Positions 48,311-62,900 of a DNA stretch of 64,000 nucleotides are shown here, in pieces. The position numbers and the translations under genes are program-made. Under the pieces are notes generated by a model. That model did no database searches. It was not told where the DNA came from and saw nothing but the letters and a program-made list of their open reading frames with translations. Numbering within the stretch: position 1 is the stretch's first letter; each line of letters starts with the position of its first letter. Source of the stretch: Rachycentron canadum (lineage: Eukaryota; Chordata; Actinopteri; Carangiformes; Rachycentridae); assembly GCA_038496675.1 (NCBI GenBank), contig CM076649.1, forward strand, positions 15,557,019 to 15,621,018, read 5' to 3'.

Positions 48311-49586
48311 GCCTTGTGTGTGTATGAAGGTGTGTGAGAGAGAGAGAAAGAGAGAGAGAGAGAGAAAGAAAGAGTGAGTGCTCATTCATCAGCGTCTGTG
48401 TACATGTGCAGGCATTTTCTACACAAGCATATACACAGATGTGCACAAATACCAGCTTTAAGGTCATTAAGGCATTACGGCAGGAGACTATACATCAAAG
48501 TTCACTTTGTCGTCATGTGGTAATTATCCGCACAGTAGCACAGAGCCTGGCTGCCCACCTTGTCACTCATGTCCGCTAGGTCACTTTGAACAAAGAACAG
48601 TAACCTTGTGATTATGAACAGGGTCCGCAGTGTTACTGTGTTCAGTCACACCAGCCCCACTCTCCAACCTGATGGAAAAGGTGATGAGCTACTTTTCTCT
48701 TTCTATTTGTCCTCGCTTTCCTCATCCGCTCTGTCTCGTCCTCTGTCTCTGGAGAGAAGTGGTTCTCTTCATCTGTTTTCAGTGCACGCTCCAGCTCTCG
48801 CTACCTTATTATTATACTGTCAGTGGCACGTGTCGGCTGATAGATGTTCCTCTCAACTGTTTACTACAAGCAGATGATTTAACTAAGGCTTTCTGTTCAA
48901 CTTGACCTCTCCTCTTTTCTTCTTCTAAAACAAGATGACTTCATCTGTTGTTTACGATGACTCCATTTAATGGGAGCAGGCAGAGGAATAAGCAAGCTGT
49001 ATGGTTGATGGGATAGGGCGTGTGCGTTTTTTAAGATGAAGGAGTGCATGTGTGTTACAGTGGAAATTCAGGGCGTCCATATATTTGTGCGTTTTTCCCT
49101 CACACCTCTGTTATCCCAGGCAGATTGTGTGCAGTGCAAACTCCTTTTGTGCAGCTTTCATTTCCAAACACTTGTGTTTGTTGGAGAAACAGTGCAACAA
49201 TACACAGATACAGTGCACCTTTGCTCGCTCTAGCAGAATGTAGCCCAGAGTAACAGCCTGTTTCATGTTAAGGGCTGAGTAAGGCCCACCTCCTCACAGA
49301 CTGGAGTCTCCAGTAGAAATGGCCCATCAGAAGTCACTGCTCTGTAAAGTTGTGTTCCTTTCCCCGTGTTTTGTTTTGATTTGCCGGACGTTTGGGAATG
49401 ATTTGGGAGAAGGGGCTGATGGCGGCAGGGATACCAGAGCGAGACATGCACAGTGGACCTGAAATGTTGTTCCAATTACTGCCTTCATTATGGGTTTATC
49501 ATCCACTGTTTAGAGGCAGAGCGGCCCGTTTTTTGTAGTTTGATAAATCTGCAGGAGACTTTTGCAGCTCAGTGTGGAAACAGTCA

Positions 49587-49600
49587 CCAACAGGGGGCAC
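49587..49600 (+). promoter_or_regulatory. CTCF-like motif
   Basis: CCAACAGGGGGCAC fits the 14-base CTCF consensus at 13 positions, in the same orientation as the motif near 29.3 kb. Confidence 0.4.
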
Positions 49601-52260
49601 TCCAGGTAAAAACAAATGAACAGTAGAGAGGGACAAAATGTAATGGTTTTGACATTTTATTCATGATGGTTGTGGTGTTATGTCTGTAGTATTTGAAATT
49701 TTTGGCCTTTGTTATCATGTTTTATATGAAAATTTAATATGCGTACTATTTGCTTTTTATTTCATGATCATGCATCTTTGAAAGCAAAATTTACTAAATT
49801 ACTAAGTTATTTTGTTTTGACTTAGATGAGCTCCATTTAAAGGCCCACAAGCCTTTCTATTTTGTTACTCTGTTACACAGTGTTCTCTCCTTCCTCTCAG
49901 ACAGATTAAATCACTTGTGTGACTCGGAAATGCTCCAAGCAATAAGGCAGGATGGAGCACGTACAAAAGAGCCTAACATGGTTTGAAAGAGCAAGACAGA
50001 GAGTGAGACGGAGCGGAGTGTGTTGATGTAACATATCATTGTGGCGACTCTCCTGAGTTAACACCATTAGCCAACCAGTGCGAGAGTCCAGCTGTCTCCC
50101 TGAGCCGTCGAGGTGAGTTACCTGGGCTGACTTACCTGGCCTCCCAATGCCCTGCAGGATACAGTGTTTCAGTCAGGCCTTGTGTGCTCCCCTCTCCACA
50201 GCACTTAGCAGTGATTAACCCCGGATTCGGCCAGCCCACCTGCCATCTGACTACCATTACAGTCCTGCTTATCTGCCTCTCCATCTCTCTACAATAGGGC
50301 CGGGGCCTGGGCTAGGCTGGGGGATCAGGCTGGGTAGGGCTGCCTGCTCTGTTTAATAATAAATCATTAGCTAAATACTTTCGTCCATTTGTGTCATGTT
50401 ACATGTACTTCAATTTTCTGCTCTGTCTCTGACCATCACCCCCTCCTGCTCTTTTCCTTCCCTTTTCATCACCACTGCCGTCTGATGCCATGGTTCATCC
50501 ACAGTTGCTGCCAGTGTCTGTCCAGCAGGCTCCTCATTGCTGTGTGATTTTTATCCTTTTTCTCTCAGTCCTGACAGACATCATAGCAGAAGTTGATAAC
50601 CTTTCTTCACATGAGCAGCCACATAATTGTATGTATCCTATGCTTTGACCAAGTGAAAAGAAAAGTTTCCAAGACTTTGAGATCTCAGAGGAAAAAAAAA
50701 AAGGTCAATTGATTTTCCACCTTGGGTTGATCGTTCCATTTATTTGAATGTGAATACACAGTGACGTACCTCTTTGTGTATTTGAGCCTATTTCTGAGAG
50801 TGCCTACATTCTGAATGGCACCATCTGAATTTCCCCGTTTTGGCTGCTACAATGTCAAAACTACCCATTCAAACATATCACTAACATTTAAACCCCACTG
50901 TATACTTTTTTTTGTTCAGTTCACCGTAAAAAGACACAATGGAGGTATATTGACTGCAGAGGATTTGTGTCGGAGAGGTTTCACAACACACACACACATA
51001 CGCTTGACACCAGCCGCAAAGGCAATCTGGACAGTGAGAAGGAGATAAGTCTTTTTGTTCATCTAACTTGTATAAAGTGATTATAGACATACTGAGTCCT
51101 TCATATTTAGACTTCTTGACGCCCCCTCCTCAGTCACCCCCCTGGTCCAACTGTTGTAATCTAATTTTCTGCTGACAGAGGCAGTGGAGATCCTTGGGTC
51201 ATGGTGCGAGTCCCTCCAGCCCAGCACCTCCCCACCCCCCCATCCTCCCCTGTGCCCTCATGCTGTAACTAAGAAGTCTCCATGCAGCAGACAGCACACA
51301 TTAGATCTGTCTACCACTATGCCTGCTAACCCACCCAGTCCATAACCCTGCTCTGCCTCGGTAATCAGAGAGAGAGATTAGAGAAGGAGACGGCAGAAAG
51401 GAATTGCATTTATCCTCGTATCCGCTTTTTGTTGTTCCTATCATTGCTCAGCACCTTACAATACCTGACAGAGTCCCTGTCAGAGTGAAAGATGAACTGT
51501 ATATTGCATATAATTTTAAACTGTCAGATCATTTAGCAGGATAAAAAACAGTGATGAAGAAAGTGCAGAAGGGTCCCTGTGCCTGTGTTAGAGTTGAGAG
51601 AGTAGGCCACACCTGGAGGGGTCACTCTCCTTGTTGATCTTTGGTTTGTCACTGACCTGACGCTCCCTCAGTTTCACTATACATCACTCTGCCTGTCAAC
51701 GCTTGCATTTGGCCTCCACTGCTACCGTTATCTGCAGTTTGTAACATGCCAGAGGGATAGTTTTGTCAGTGGAGAGCAGTTGGGCTTTTTAACTTGATTC
51801 GCCCGTTGAGGGATTTATCCCAATTGTGCGACTGTCGCAGTAAAACGCAACAGTAAACGCTGTTGTCAATATCTGGCATACAAAACTAGAAAGAAATATT
51901 TCATTCCAGTGAGTTGTCTTCAACATTTCAGACTGCTGTGGATTTCTTTTGTTTTTGTTTTTGTTTCTGTCTTTTGTACGCAATTATTGTTTTTAAGATT
52001 TCTTTGTTGATGCTGACTATATTTTCATTAAGCATGGGGCATTTTAGTCCTCTGTTACTCTTTCTCTCTCTCTTTATATCACTCGCTCCCTCCCTCTCTC
52101 CTTCAGGCCGTAGCATAGCCAGCAGCTGATAGGCATCTCCTCTGGAGTCTGCTGTAGTCTGCCCCGGCTTCAGACAAAGTGCCTCCATCAGACCAGTGAG
52201 GCTCCCTGGGAACCTAGCAGCAGACCCCCTGGCCCCACCACCAGTCTGTGTGTGTGTGTT

Positions 52261-52291
<31 letters not shown>

Positions 52292-52808
52292 GTTTGTGTG
52301 TGTATGTGTTTGGATGGATGACGAGCGCTCAGACCAAAACCTTTGTGTTCCAGTCCCTGTGTTGTAAATGGGTTTTGTAAACTAGGAGATGTGGAGATGT
52401 GTAGCGTCCATGATATGTAGGCCACGGCATGAATGCCTGGTTCATTCTAAACGTTCATTTGGAAGTGGAGCACCATACTGTTACTGACTATTCATCATAT
52501 ATGTTTTTATTCATGCGGTTGCGTTGTAGTCAATGTGAAGGAGCCATATCAAGATAGACTGTTTCTCAAACCCTGAGACACTCAAGCACGCTCATGCAGC
52601 ACACACATACATACAATACACACACATCATAAGCCATGCTTCCTCCTCAAATCTGCATTCAGCATCAGGGAACACTTGGGAACGGTTGCCTTTTTGACTT
52701 TCATCATAACTAGAAAGAGGGGGACCAAACGGACAAAAACAAAAACCAAAGGAAATCAGAAGAAGTGCTTTTATCAGGGGCCCAATGTTCAGGGCCTGAC
52801 ACACTCAT

Positions 52809-52809
<1 letters not shown>

Positions 52810-52858
<49 letters not shown>
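52810..52858. repeat. (CA)n microsatellite
   Basis: About 24 uninterrupted CA units. Confidence 0.95.
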
Positions 52859-52861
<3 letters not shown>

Positions 52862-53792
52862 TCCTGTACCTGACCCCCATGTGACCCCTGTAACTTTCCA
52901 ACATTTAAAATTGCAGTCAAGGAGCCTATTCTCCCAATTGGAGTTTTATCCAATTGTGTGTGTCAGTGTGTGTGTGTGTGTTTTTGTGTGCATTCCACTT
53001 GTGCTATCGCCACCATCACTTGACAAGAATTATATAATTGCAGCCTGTGATCTCATTTTCCTCAAAGAGCATTTTGAAGTTTCCTTTCCTCTTTTGCTCT
53101 TTTTGTTTCCTCTGTCTCCCACTTGTTTTAATGTTAAAATGACTCACATTAAATCACCCGGGTCTCCCTTACTCTGTGATGCCACTCTGCACCACATTAG
53201 CTGTGCTCACTGTTTGTGGAAACTTTTAGAGACTATGTTTAAATTTCAATTTAAATTAAGTGATTGAAGAAAAGGCATGTAAAAACAAAAAATGCAGTAG
53301 CTTGTGCACTAAAATATTTTGTCCAGTATTCTTTTCTATCAGATGAAATTCATTTAGTCCAATTCAAAATTTTATTGTAATACCTGGTAGGCCTCAGAAT
53401 TGCAATCTGAAATACAGAAAACATAGCATTCAAAATAAGTTTCAAGTTTTGTTTATTTTAATTATTATATTGTTGTTAATGTTATTATCCTAATAATATT
53501 AGGATTGTTATTGCATAAATTGATTATTATTTTGTTATTTAACCTCTGTCTGAAAGTTAAGTTTTCTTTGGAGGTAGAAAACTACAACTTTTCAGATAAA
53601 CTTCCTTATTTAAATCGGTTATGATTATGATAATTTAGTCTCTTTCTATTCCTCTTTTACCATGCTCCCCCTACCACTTGTACTAATTAAGACAGTGAAT
53701 ATAATATTTACAGCTACGCTAAATGGTAAAATAATCTTTTTTTAATTCCATCCTATGACTCCATATCTCTGCAGTGACGGTCCCAGTGATAG

Positions 53793-53806
53793 TCAATAGA
53801 GGGCAG
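53793..53806 (+). promoter_or_regulatory. Weaker CTCF-like motif
   Basis: TCAATAGAGGGCAG fits the CTCF consensus at 12 of 14 positions with the core intact. Confidence 0.25.
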
Positions 53807-56800
53807 AAGTGATCTACAGAGGCTTGTCTGCCTGACAAGGGAGACTGTGTATATGAGCTGTGCATGTGTGTGTGCATACAGCGTGAGTGTTTGCTCTTCT
53901 TCATGTCTGTTTAGATGTTTGCTTGTTTATACCTTTGATAAATGTTGGTACATCACTGGTCCAGATATTTTCACTAAAGTTTGACTATCCATTATTAGAA
54001 ACAATATTAAGCTACAATGATTTACAAGAAGAATGTCAAAAAAAAAGTAAATATTAAAACCATATGGAGCTAGTTAGTATTATTGCGCCACTGTCAGAGA
54101 TTTAGACATCACAAGGCCCATATAAACAAGTTATTGAATACTCCCAAAGATGGACTAAATGTCTCTGGTGACATATTGTGGAAGTACAATATAAGTGATA
54201 TTAATTAAAGGGTTTCCTGTTACTATTCCCCATGTCTAGCACAGCGTCTGTTTCCTCTGAAAGCTATGTTAAAGGTAACACTTCTGCCCAGCACACTGAC
54301 TGCTCTTGTGGTCTCTTTCTATTCTCTAATAGTTTAATGAAAAAAAATGTCCGTCTTTCTCTCTGTTCCCATAAATCAAATAGCTTCGAATGTATGGGAG
54401 AGGTAAAGAGCAACCCCCCCTGTGGTTTGGTGGCTTTATTGTCACACAGGCCTTATCTCCGATTGACACCTCTGGAAATGTCCCAGGAGAGGGACAGATT
54501 TGCTGGAGGATTAAACTAATTTACCAGATGATTGAATGTGAGTCCAAAGCCACTCTTTTGGAAAAGATGCAAAAGAGACTCATGGCCACCCCTCCACAAG
54601 ACATGATACATGAATGACTTGGCAATCATGCTTACTGTGTGTACATGCGAGTGGGTGTTGTATATAAATCTGCACAATCATAAGATGAACTGATTTGGAG
54701 GTGATTTCTGTAGAGACCAAGTCAATGGTGCATTCCAACGTATTGTAGTTCTGTAGTGTTGGACACATGTTTTAATAGTACATTAAAATGCTGTGGCACT
54801 GTTAAGTTTTTGGAGATGTTCGGTTTAATAGCAGGCAGCCTGACACCCAACCTGGCCACCATCTCTGGATTTGCAGCATTAGCAGCAGACATGAATCATC
54901 GTTGGGATTTAGAGCAGATGGAGACGGGGAGAGATGGCTTTGGAAATGACAGTTAAGGAGAAGGAGGCTACTCTGTAAGACTCCACAGAAACCAAACATC
55001 TTTTCAACACTTGTACATCATGTAAACTCTGCATTTTGTTCACGTTGTTCATGCTCTCACAAATATGTAAAAATATGGGAACATTTTCAGTGTGTCCAAA
55101 CCAATTTGTGCCTGAGGGATGTTTCTTAATTGGAACACATTCAAGAGAACACTTACACGCTCCCGAGTGGTGTACAAAATATTACATTAATTAACATGCA
55201 AAACAGTCCCGCTCGGCTCATGCACACACACACTTACAATGCAGGCATGCAAAAAGATTGCAGCGACAGCACAAAACAGACATAGGCCATGAGGAAAGAA
55301 GGGCAAAGAATAGGAAGGATATTTGCTCGAAAATTTAGCTGTAAGCCTGCTGAAGATCTTATTACATAGGCTAAAGATAGAGATCTCAGCTGGAATAATA
55401 CTTAGCACATGCTGCCCTTTTAATTAAGCAGTAATATCTGCAGAGAGGGGTGGAGAGCAAACTCTCTCTGTTTCTGTCTTCATCTTCCTTGCTCGCTCTC
55501 TTCCATATCATGGTTCCCCATCTTTACCCTCTGCTCCTCTCTCTCTCCCAATAATCTCCTATGAAAGGGATGGGCCGAGGTGTGGAATGGGGGGAGGAGC
55601 AGGGGACACACTTCTCTATGAAGTGAGTGTCTTTTTTAAGGCTTTACACATGTTTCTGTGTTTCTGCCTCATTGGGGCTGTCTGAGCACCCCGCCGATGG
55701 CCCTAGGGTTCTTACTTTGAGGTGCCTTAAATTTGTATATGTGGAAGAGCGAGCTGACATGCATGTATCCACTGTTCATGCACACAAATTCTGCTCCTGT
55801 TTAGGTAATGCCCATCTCTAAAAGCTGGTGGCTGGTACTTGGGCACCTCTCTAACCAGTGTGTTAGGGTTAGACCTGGCCATTATGTGCCCTCAGGCTGC
55901 GGCTCTGTCCTCTTGTGGCCGTGATGCCTCTTGTGACTGTAGGATAGAAACCACTTGTCCAAACAGGGGTGTCCAGTCTGGCAGCGTCTGAATATCAGGC
56001 TCTCTCACCATGGGGCAGCTGTCAGGGACAGACCCTTGGCGTCAGGATCCCAGATCTCATTAAGTTTAGTCGCCAAAGTGTTTGATGTCAAACTCAACAA
56101 TATTAAAGTGTTCTTTGTTTAACCTACTGTGACACAATAACTGTTGGGTAATTTAAGTGTTTGTGTTGTGTAAAGAAAGGTGTGAAGTCAGTCAGTTTTA
56201 GACGTTGTGGCGATATATACAGTAGGTGAGCTGGATGTGTGGTTACTGTTCTTAGGTGTAAAGCCTGTAATCCTCAGAGTATGCTATTTAACCTAGTGGC
56301 TGAGTTACGCCTCTGTGCACTTCCTATTGTACGTATGTAGCACATAAAGCTTTTATTCAGATGTGTTAACCACTGCTCTCTGTTCCATACAAGTGCAAAT
56401 CGAGTTAACACTCTCTGTTAGCCAGTGTCTACACACCCTGTGCCTGTGTCATTACTCTGCTCACACTGGCAATGGAGCTCATTCTGTCATTCTGCACACA
56501 CACACACACACACACACACAGGAGCTCTAAAAGGCCACATGTTAATCAGCTGCGAGTTAAACTTGCAGCACAGAAAAGACAACAGATCAGCTCAATTAAC
56601 ACAAAAAAGAAAGTGCTCACTACACACACACACACAGCCTTAGCCACTGCACCTGCAGCTGAAGGGGCATTGTTCCAAGAGCCCCCTCCTCGCTTTCTCT
56701 CCCTCTCTCTGTCTCTCTCTCTCTGGAGGAAAGCTGCTTTGTGGCTGCTCCTTTCTCTTCTCTCTGGGCCTTGGCCTTTCCACAGAGCACCCCTCCTTTT

Positions 56801-59800
56801 CCCTATTTCGCTGGGTCGCTACTCTCTTTCGGAGGTGCAGGGCGCCCCTCGCCTGCCTCACTGCAAACACAGCTGACAGAGGGCTGCTCACGTGCCGCTC
56901 AACAGGGCCCCAAAGTCCTTTTGAGTATGTGAGTGTTAAGGAGAAAGTGGGGGTTTGTGTGTTTGAGAAGGATCCGTGCCATTCATCCTTCTTTTCTTGA
57001 TGCTACGGATGTCTGCTCATTTTCAATTGTCTGGTTCGATTGTTCACTAAACCAAAAACCTATCATGTAATCTAATCTTATCTTTGTAAAATGAGATATA
57101 TTAGGCAGCAAGAGTTAGTTAGTCCAGTTAGCAAGTAGATCTTTGTGTTGCAACCAGTGTTTTAGCTTTTTAATCCTAAATTTATTCTAATATTCTAATT
57201 CTTACTTTATTATGCTGTAGACATTATTGTGTTGTCAACTCAAAAACAGTAGCACCTCTCCAGCTGAGTAAATTCCAGTTTCATAGTTAAACAGCACCTC
57301 ATAGATGACTTGAAACTGAAAAATATGAAATAGAAAAAATGACTAATATCAGGAGGTTATTATTGACCTGTTTGTTCTAAGAGGGTATGCTTCATTTCCA
57401 CTCCTCCTGGAAAATCATTCTGTCCTTGGCTCCAAAGCCGTTTTGCATTGCTCTCCTCTTTGGCTCTCTGTCCCATTTGTCACTGCAGCCCGTGTTGCTC
57501 ATTCTCACTGATCATCCTATCACTGTGCTATTTTTCATATTTCTCATATCCGCTCCCCTTATCTCTCTTCCAGCGCCTGGGCCAGACACGCAAAGCTAAT
57601 ACAGGCTCCCAATACGTGCACAGAATTCACTGAACAAAGATCACAGCAGTATGAAATACATATAGATTTCATATGTTCTGTGTTTGCTTGTAATAGAATT
57701 GGGCTTATCCCATTTCCAATAACTCAGGAGATAACATGAAAGTACACATCGATGTTGATCAATGAGGAAGTGGAATTCCTAACGGGCCCTCAGACATGAA
57801 TTTACTAAACCCTCACAAATTAGGACAGTTGTGGAAATGGCAACCGTTACACTTATTTGCAGTATCAGTTACTCACTGAGCACTTGACAGTGAATTTGTG
57901 CAGCTACTTTCCAATCCACAGAAAAACACAGAGACACACACACACAGATTATAAAGTTGTGTATGTGTGTGTCTCCAAGCACATGTGCATATGCAAGTGT
58001 CTGTGTCGAGGCTGTGATGGATGAGCCGCTGTAGCTGTTGGTTGAGTGTAGCTGGTATTTTAACCATGCTGCCTATGTGTTTTACTGCCCTGCTGGGGTG
58101 CTCTTTCATACAGACCCTGCCTGACTGCATCTATCTCCCCAGGTTAAATCAAACACAAACGCCCACCACCACCATTCAGCCTCCCACCCCGGCCTGCTTG
58201 GCCTGCCCTCCTCCTTACGTGGCTCCAACAGCCTTGTCCAGGGGCAATAAACTCGTTATCTACCCCTCTCAGATCGTAATCTGACGGCCCGCCGCCCTGC
58301 ACGCTGCCAGGTGACCTGGGGTGGGGTAGGGTGGAGGGAGGTATAGAAGCTCCCTTTCCAGCTCTTACAGCTCCTACTCCAGCTCCCCTCCACTCGCCTT
58401 TTAAATCCCTTTAGCTTTCCCTTCCTGTCAGCACCATCTTAACCCCCACCTTCTAAAACCCTCCCCTGCCTGGGGCTCTGACGACCTCCTACCTCCTCCT
58501 TCTCCTTGCCCCCCCCACCCTTTCAGTAATTAATCCAGCTATTGATCACAGTGAAACTCTAAAGGCTGGGAGGCTGTAGGCAGACTAGTTGAGGTCTATT
58601 CAGGCCCATGACTGCACGAGGCCACACTGACGAAGCCAGAGCATCAAGACCCTGCCTTTGTCAGTTTTGTAGTTGTTTATGTTACATTTTATTTAAAATT
58701 CTGACTTGAATGTCTTTCTTAACAACATTGCAAATGTAAGCTTCAAATAAATCTTCTAAATATAAAGCGTCCATTTTCCATGTTAGAATATTATTTCATG
58801 TGAAAGACGTAGTGGCTGAGTTTACTGTATCACAGTACATTTGCTCTATGCCTCAGTGAGGGCACAGGGCTTTTGACAGAGTGGAAGATTTTGGCATGAT
58901 TCCAGTTAGTCTTCAACTCTTTATGAGGAATGTTTAAGATACTGCCCCACGCTTTGCTTATTGTTCTTTGCCGGGTCAAGAGAGGCCCCCCCAACATTTA
59001 TAGTGAAGTAAAACCAGACAGATGCACACAGACATGCTGTAGATATGCTGTGACACTCCTTTGCAGTGTTTGCCTGCACCACTTTAAAATACATTTATGT
59101 TGTTGACATAACCTGACTACAGTTAGTGTAGCTCAGACATCGCCCAGGGACTTGTTCATAAGCCAGACCACCACCTGTGATAGCTGCTCAAGAACAATAC
59201 AAATGTATAGAAGGTCTGTGTGACTGCTAAAGATCTAGCTATGGGAAAATTCCCCACGATTCACACACTTCCTTAATGACTCATTGTGCAGGTCTATTCA
59301 TTAAAGGTCTGTTTGATGACAGTGTGAGCTTGTGCGTGTCTTCTAATATGCATGTGCAGTTATTGTGTATGTGAGTGTGAGTTAAATTCTTTGAATCACC
59401 CTCACTTAATCACCAGATGTGATTATAAAAAATCTTGAGGGGGTTTCCACAGTGACCACAATTGCATTGGCGTACCACTATTCTTTTCCCTGGCTGGTGA
59501 CACAGTTGTCCTCTGTGCTGCATAGAGCTGAAGCTGAGGCTGAAGTCCGGGTCCAGGTCTTTGATGTATGGAACTAGGCGAGATGTTTGGGTGTTTGGGC
59601 AGGAGCTGGGACAGATGGGGGCAGAGTGTGATGGAGTGATTACTCTCCTCGCTGCTCTCCTGTCTGCCCTGGCATGAATGCCCCTCTTCATCCACCCTAA
59701 AAGGCACATTATTGGCTTGAGGAGAGTGGGATATCCTGGCCACTGACCCCAGAGTAGGGGTCAAGGGGAACAGGGGGGCAGATGAAAGGGAGCGTAATTA

Positions 59801-59955
59801 TGGACAAAAGACAAAAAGAAAGCTTGTCTCCAAATAACTATTTTGGTGGGAGGGAGAGATGGGTTGAAGGGGGTACAACTGAGATCAAGATGTTTTCCCT
59901 TGCAAGTTATGTCCTTATCGGATTCCCTGCACACTCGTGAAGCTGAGGACCAGCT

Positions 59956-59990
59956 CTGATTGGCAGAACCCTTATCTGATGGCGATTGGC
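59956..59990 (-). promoter_or_regulatory. Paired CCAAT boxes with a GATA site
   Basis: Two inverted CCAAT boxes (ATTGG at 59959-59963 and 59985-59989) lie 26 bp apart with a GATA-type CTTATCT at 59971-59977 between them. A GC-rich patch follows. Spaced CCAAT pairs are typical of NF-Y-bound promoters or enhancers; on the minus strand they would drive leftward transcription. Confidence 0.3.
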
Positions 59991-62900
59991 TGAGGCCCGC
60001 GGGCACAGGAAGTGACAGCATGTTCCCACACACCCACCCCTGTGAGAAACAGACTCTGATCAACTAATGGAGTGATGACATGTACATGTGTGTGTGTGTG
60101 AATGTGTTAGGTATCCATGTCCCCTCATATTTATGAAAAACCCACGTTTTGTTGTTTATTGACTACATTTTTGTTTTTATATTTTTGATATGTGGGAGGG
60201 TTTGCCTGCACACCACTCTGGTTCTCCTGCTTTGGCCTCTGACATTGTGGCAGCCTCTGGGTCTGTGTTTGTCTGACCTAACATGTTCTAACTGGCCAAA
60301 TGACCATCTGAGTCTGTGTTTTAAATGTATGCTCCAGTGAAAGTATCCTGTCAGGTCATGAGATTTGTGGGGTTTTACAGTATTACGCGTATCACAGTTT
60401 TATGAAGAGAGGGGGTCTTTTAGAGCCTTTGAATCAGGGAAGTTCCCAGTTTTTGAAGAGTGACCATGCATGTTGTCATGAGAGATCTGGCGCCATTCAT
60501 TGAGAATATTATCTAATTTTATGGTACAGCGGTGAGTTACGGTGTTTTGACAGCAAACAAGAAGGCTGTTTTCTGTTCTCTCACAGGCTGCAACACTGAT
60601 GGATTTTAAAATGTATTTTGGCATCAAAGTTTTAATTAATGACCATTGTTGGTGTGTGAGATGTTCCCTCGCTGCTTCTTGCAGTGAATCCACTGATATA
60701 TTTCTGCAAACGTTTCATTAAAGCTTTTATAATATCTGACAGTGCAGCAGTATTGAATGACAGGATGTTGGGACGTTTAAATCCTATTTGCTCACATGGT
60801 GTATGTCAAGAGTTTTGCTGATTCATTCATTTATTCATTCACACAGTTGGCAAGATTGAAAATTAAATAATAAAATAAAGGGAGACTGTTGGTCAGAATA
60901 TTAGTGGTCATACAAGGAACTGTTTATAGATGTGAAAAGAAAAGATTCTCAACAAGTTCAATTGAACAGTTTTTATTTTCTTTGTGCAGAAGAGATTAAG
61001 ATAAATAGAATATATGTATAACATCGATATTAGTAGGTGATTCTCCTTAGTCTGACAACATTCAATTCCAGAAATTTCTCTAGGTCCAATTTGGTGTGAG
61101 TGCTGTTTTAAGTTTAACATAGGGTGAGCAGGGTGCCTATTCAGGCATGAGACCCACATTTCAAATGCCCCATTTGGACATTGTAAATATTTCATATTAC
61201 ACATATTCATATACATTACATTTATGTTTTTATATTTTTTACAATTTTATTGTGAATATTTTATCGTAATTTTTTCTATTTATTTTCACGCTACCTTATT
61301 TGCAGTACTTGCTTTGCTTTATGTATGTAAAAATGTACTTGGCAATAAACCTGATGCTGATTCTGATAGAGTGGCGTTGCATCTACAGGATTGACTCCAC
61401 ACTAAACTGACTAAATCTGAAAACAATTCAAAAGTTAATTTTCCTCTTTTTCTTTTGTCTTTTGCCAAACTGCACAAGTGTGCGTCACAGCTAAGGGCAG
61501 GATAGATGGAACACATTTACTCTGCTGAAAACCTTCTCTGTCTCTCACTGCTCTCTATCATTACCTGTGGTATGTTTTAATACAACTGAACTGAACTGAA
61601 TTCAGGAGCAAAGTAACTACTGTGCTGATGATAACAAAGTTAGTGAGAGAAAACGTAAAATTCTTCCAACAGGCACCTGGTTGTGGACCAGACTTACATG
61701 ATCGCCACCTAGAAACTGACATAAAATAAAAAAATTTAAGAACATTACAAGGAACACAAATCATGCTTGATTTTCATAGAAAAGCTGTGGTACTTTACAT
61801 TGGATTGATTCACTATTTATGACAAATATTAAGATAGTCACATCTGACTGTGGTTTCTATGAATTACATACTGAGAAAATCTGGGGACCCATTTCATTTC
61901 CCCAAGACAGACCTGTGGTTGCTCAACCAGATCCACTGTGTGACAACCAAAAGATACTGCTTCTGCATGCAGAGGCACACCTGGCCATCACCGGCTAACA
62001 ACCAGCACTTTCTGTGATAAAAGTCTTCATCTTCAGGTTTTGCTAAATGAATGGCTACCTTACCTTGTCACAACTTTAAATGAGTAGAAAGGGGATTTGT
62101 AAGTGATAAGTTGCGGTTGAATAGCTTACCACTTGACAGCATTATCTAACAGTTGACTGATTAGATGGTTATGGGCTGTATGCTTGGAGCTGTTAGTGCA
62201 TGTTTTGACACCTGTGGGCTTTAAACAAGTTAAATGCTACTCAATGAGTTGTGTGTGTGTTTTTGTGTGTGTTTATGTGTAGTTTGTAGTGTGTGTGAAG
62301 GCTGGTGCAGGAGGCTGGCAGATGGAGTAAGGAGTCTCCCCCCTGGCTGATGGATGGAGGTCAGGGAGGTGTTGGGTCTCCTGCCCAACGAGGAATGACT
62401 TGATTGGGGATAGGAGGAGTGCTGCCACAGGCTGCTTTACCAGCACAGGACTCAGATTCCTGGCCAAGATTCATTATTGGCCTTAACAGGAATGTGGTCA
62501 AGCAGAGGGAAGTGTGTGTTTGTGTGTGTGCATGTGCACAGTGTTCATAATGTTTGTTGCGACACTCAAGGATGTATTTGTGTCAAATCGTGGATCTCCC
62601 AATACTCTTAAACCTTGATTGGGAGCTGACACTTGAGTATGACTTAGTGGTACCAATGAAAGGCAGTCAGGGCTTGTCTTGTAAAATGTACAAATTTGTG
62701 ATGAGGGAGAGACGAACCAGCATTAGGAACGAACATTGGCCTGAGCAGCTTTATTACTGCCAGAGATTTACGCTCTTCTTTATTCCCAACTGTCACTCGT
62801 AAAACTAAACGAGAGGAGAGGAGAGGAGAAGAGTGGGAGTGGATGATATACTAGCGTGGCCCTATATGATAATCAAACCCAAACAGGAAATCAGTCGTAG

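Noticed and set aside
51173..51271. Possible exon encoding WVMVRVPPAQHLPTPP after CTGACAG
   Set aside because: Short, Pro-rich from a C-run, and ends in a stop with no supporting partner exon or poly(A) signal.
51928..52425. 165-codon minus-strand open frame
   Set aside because: Its middle is translated (GT)n microsatellite and the rest has no protein-like pattern or splice context.
59423..59764. Two overlapping minus-strand open frames of 113 and 99 codons
   Set aside because: Both frames are open at once in a less AT-rich stretch, neither shows a domain, and no splice signals define an exon. Kept only as context for the CCAAT pair.
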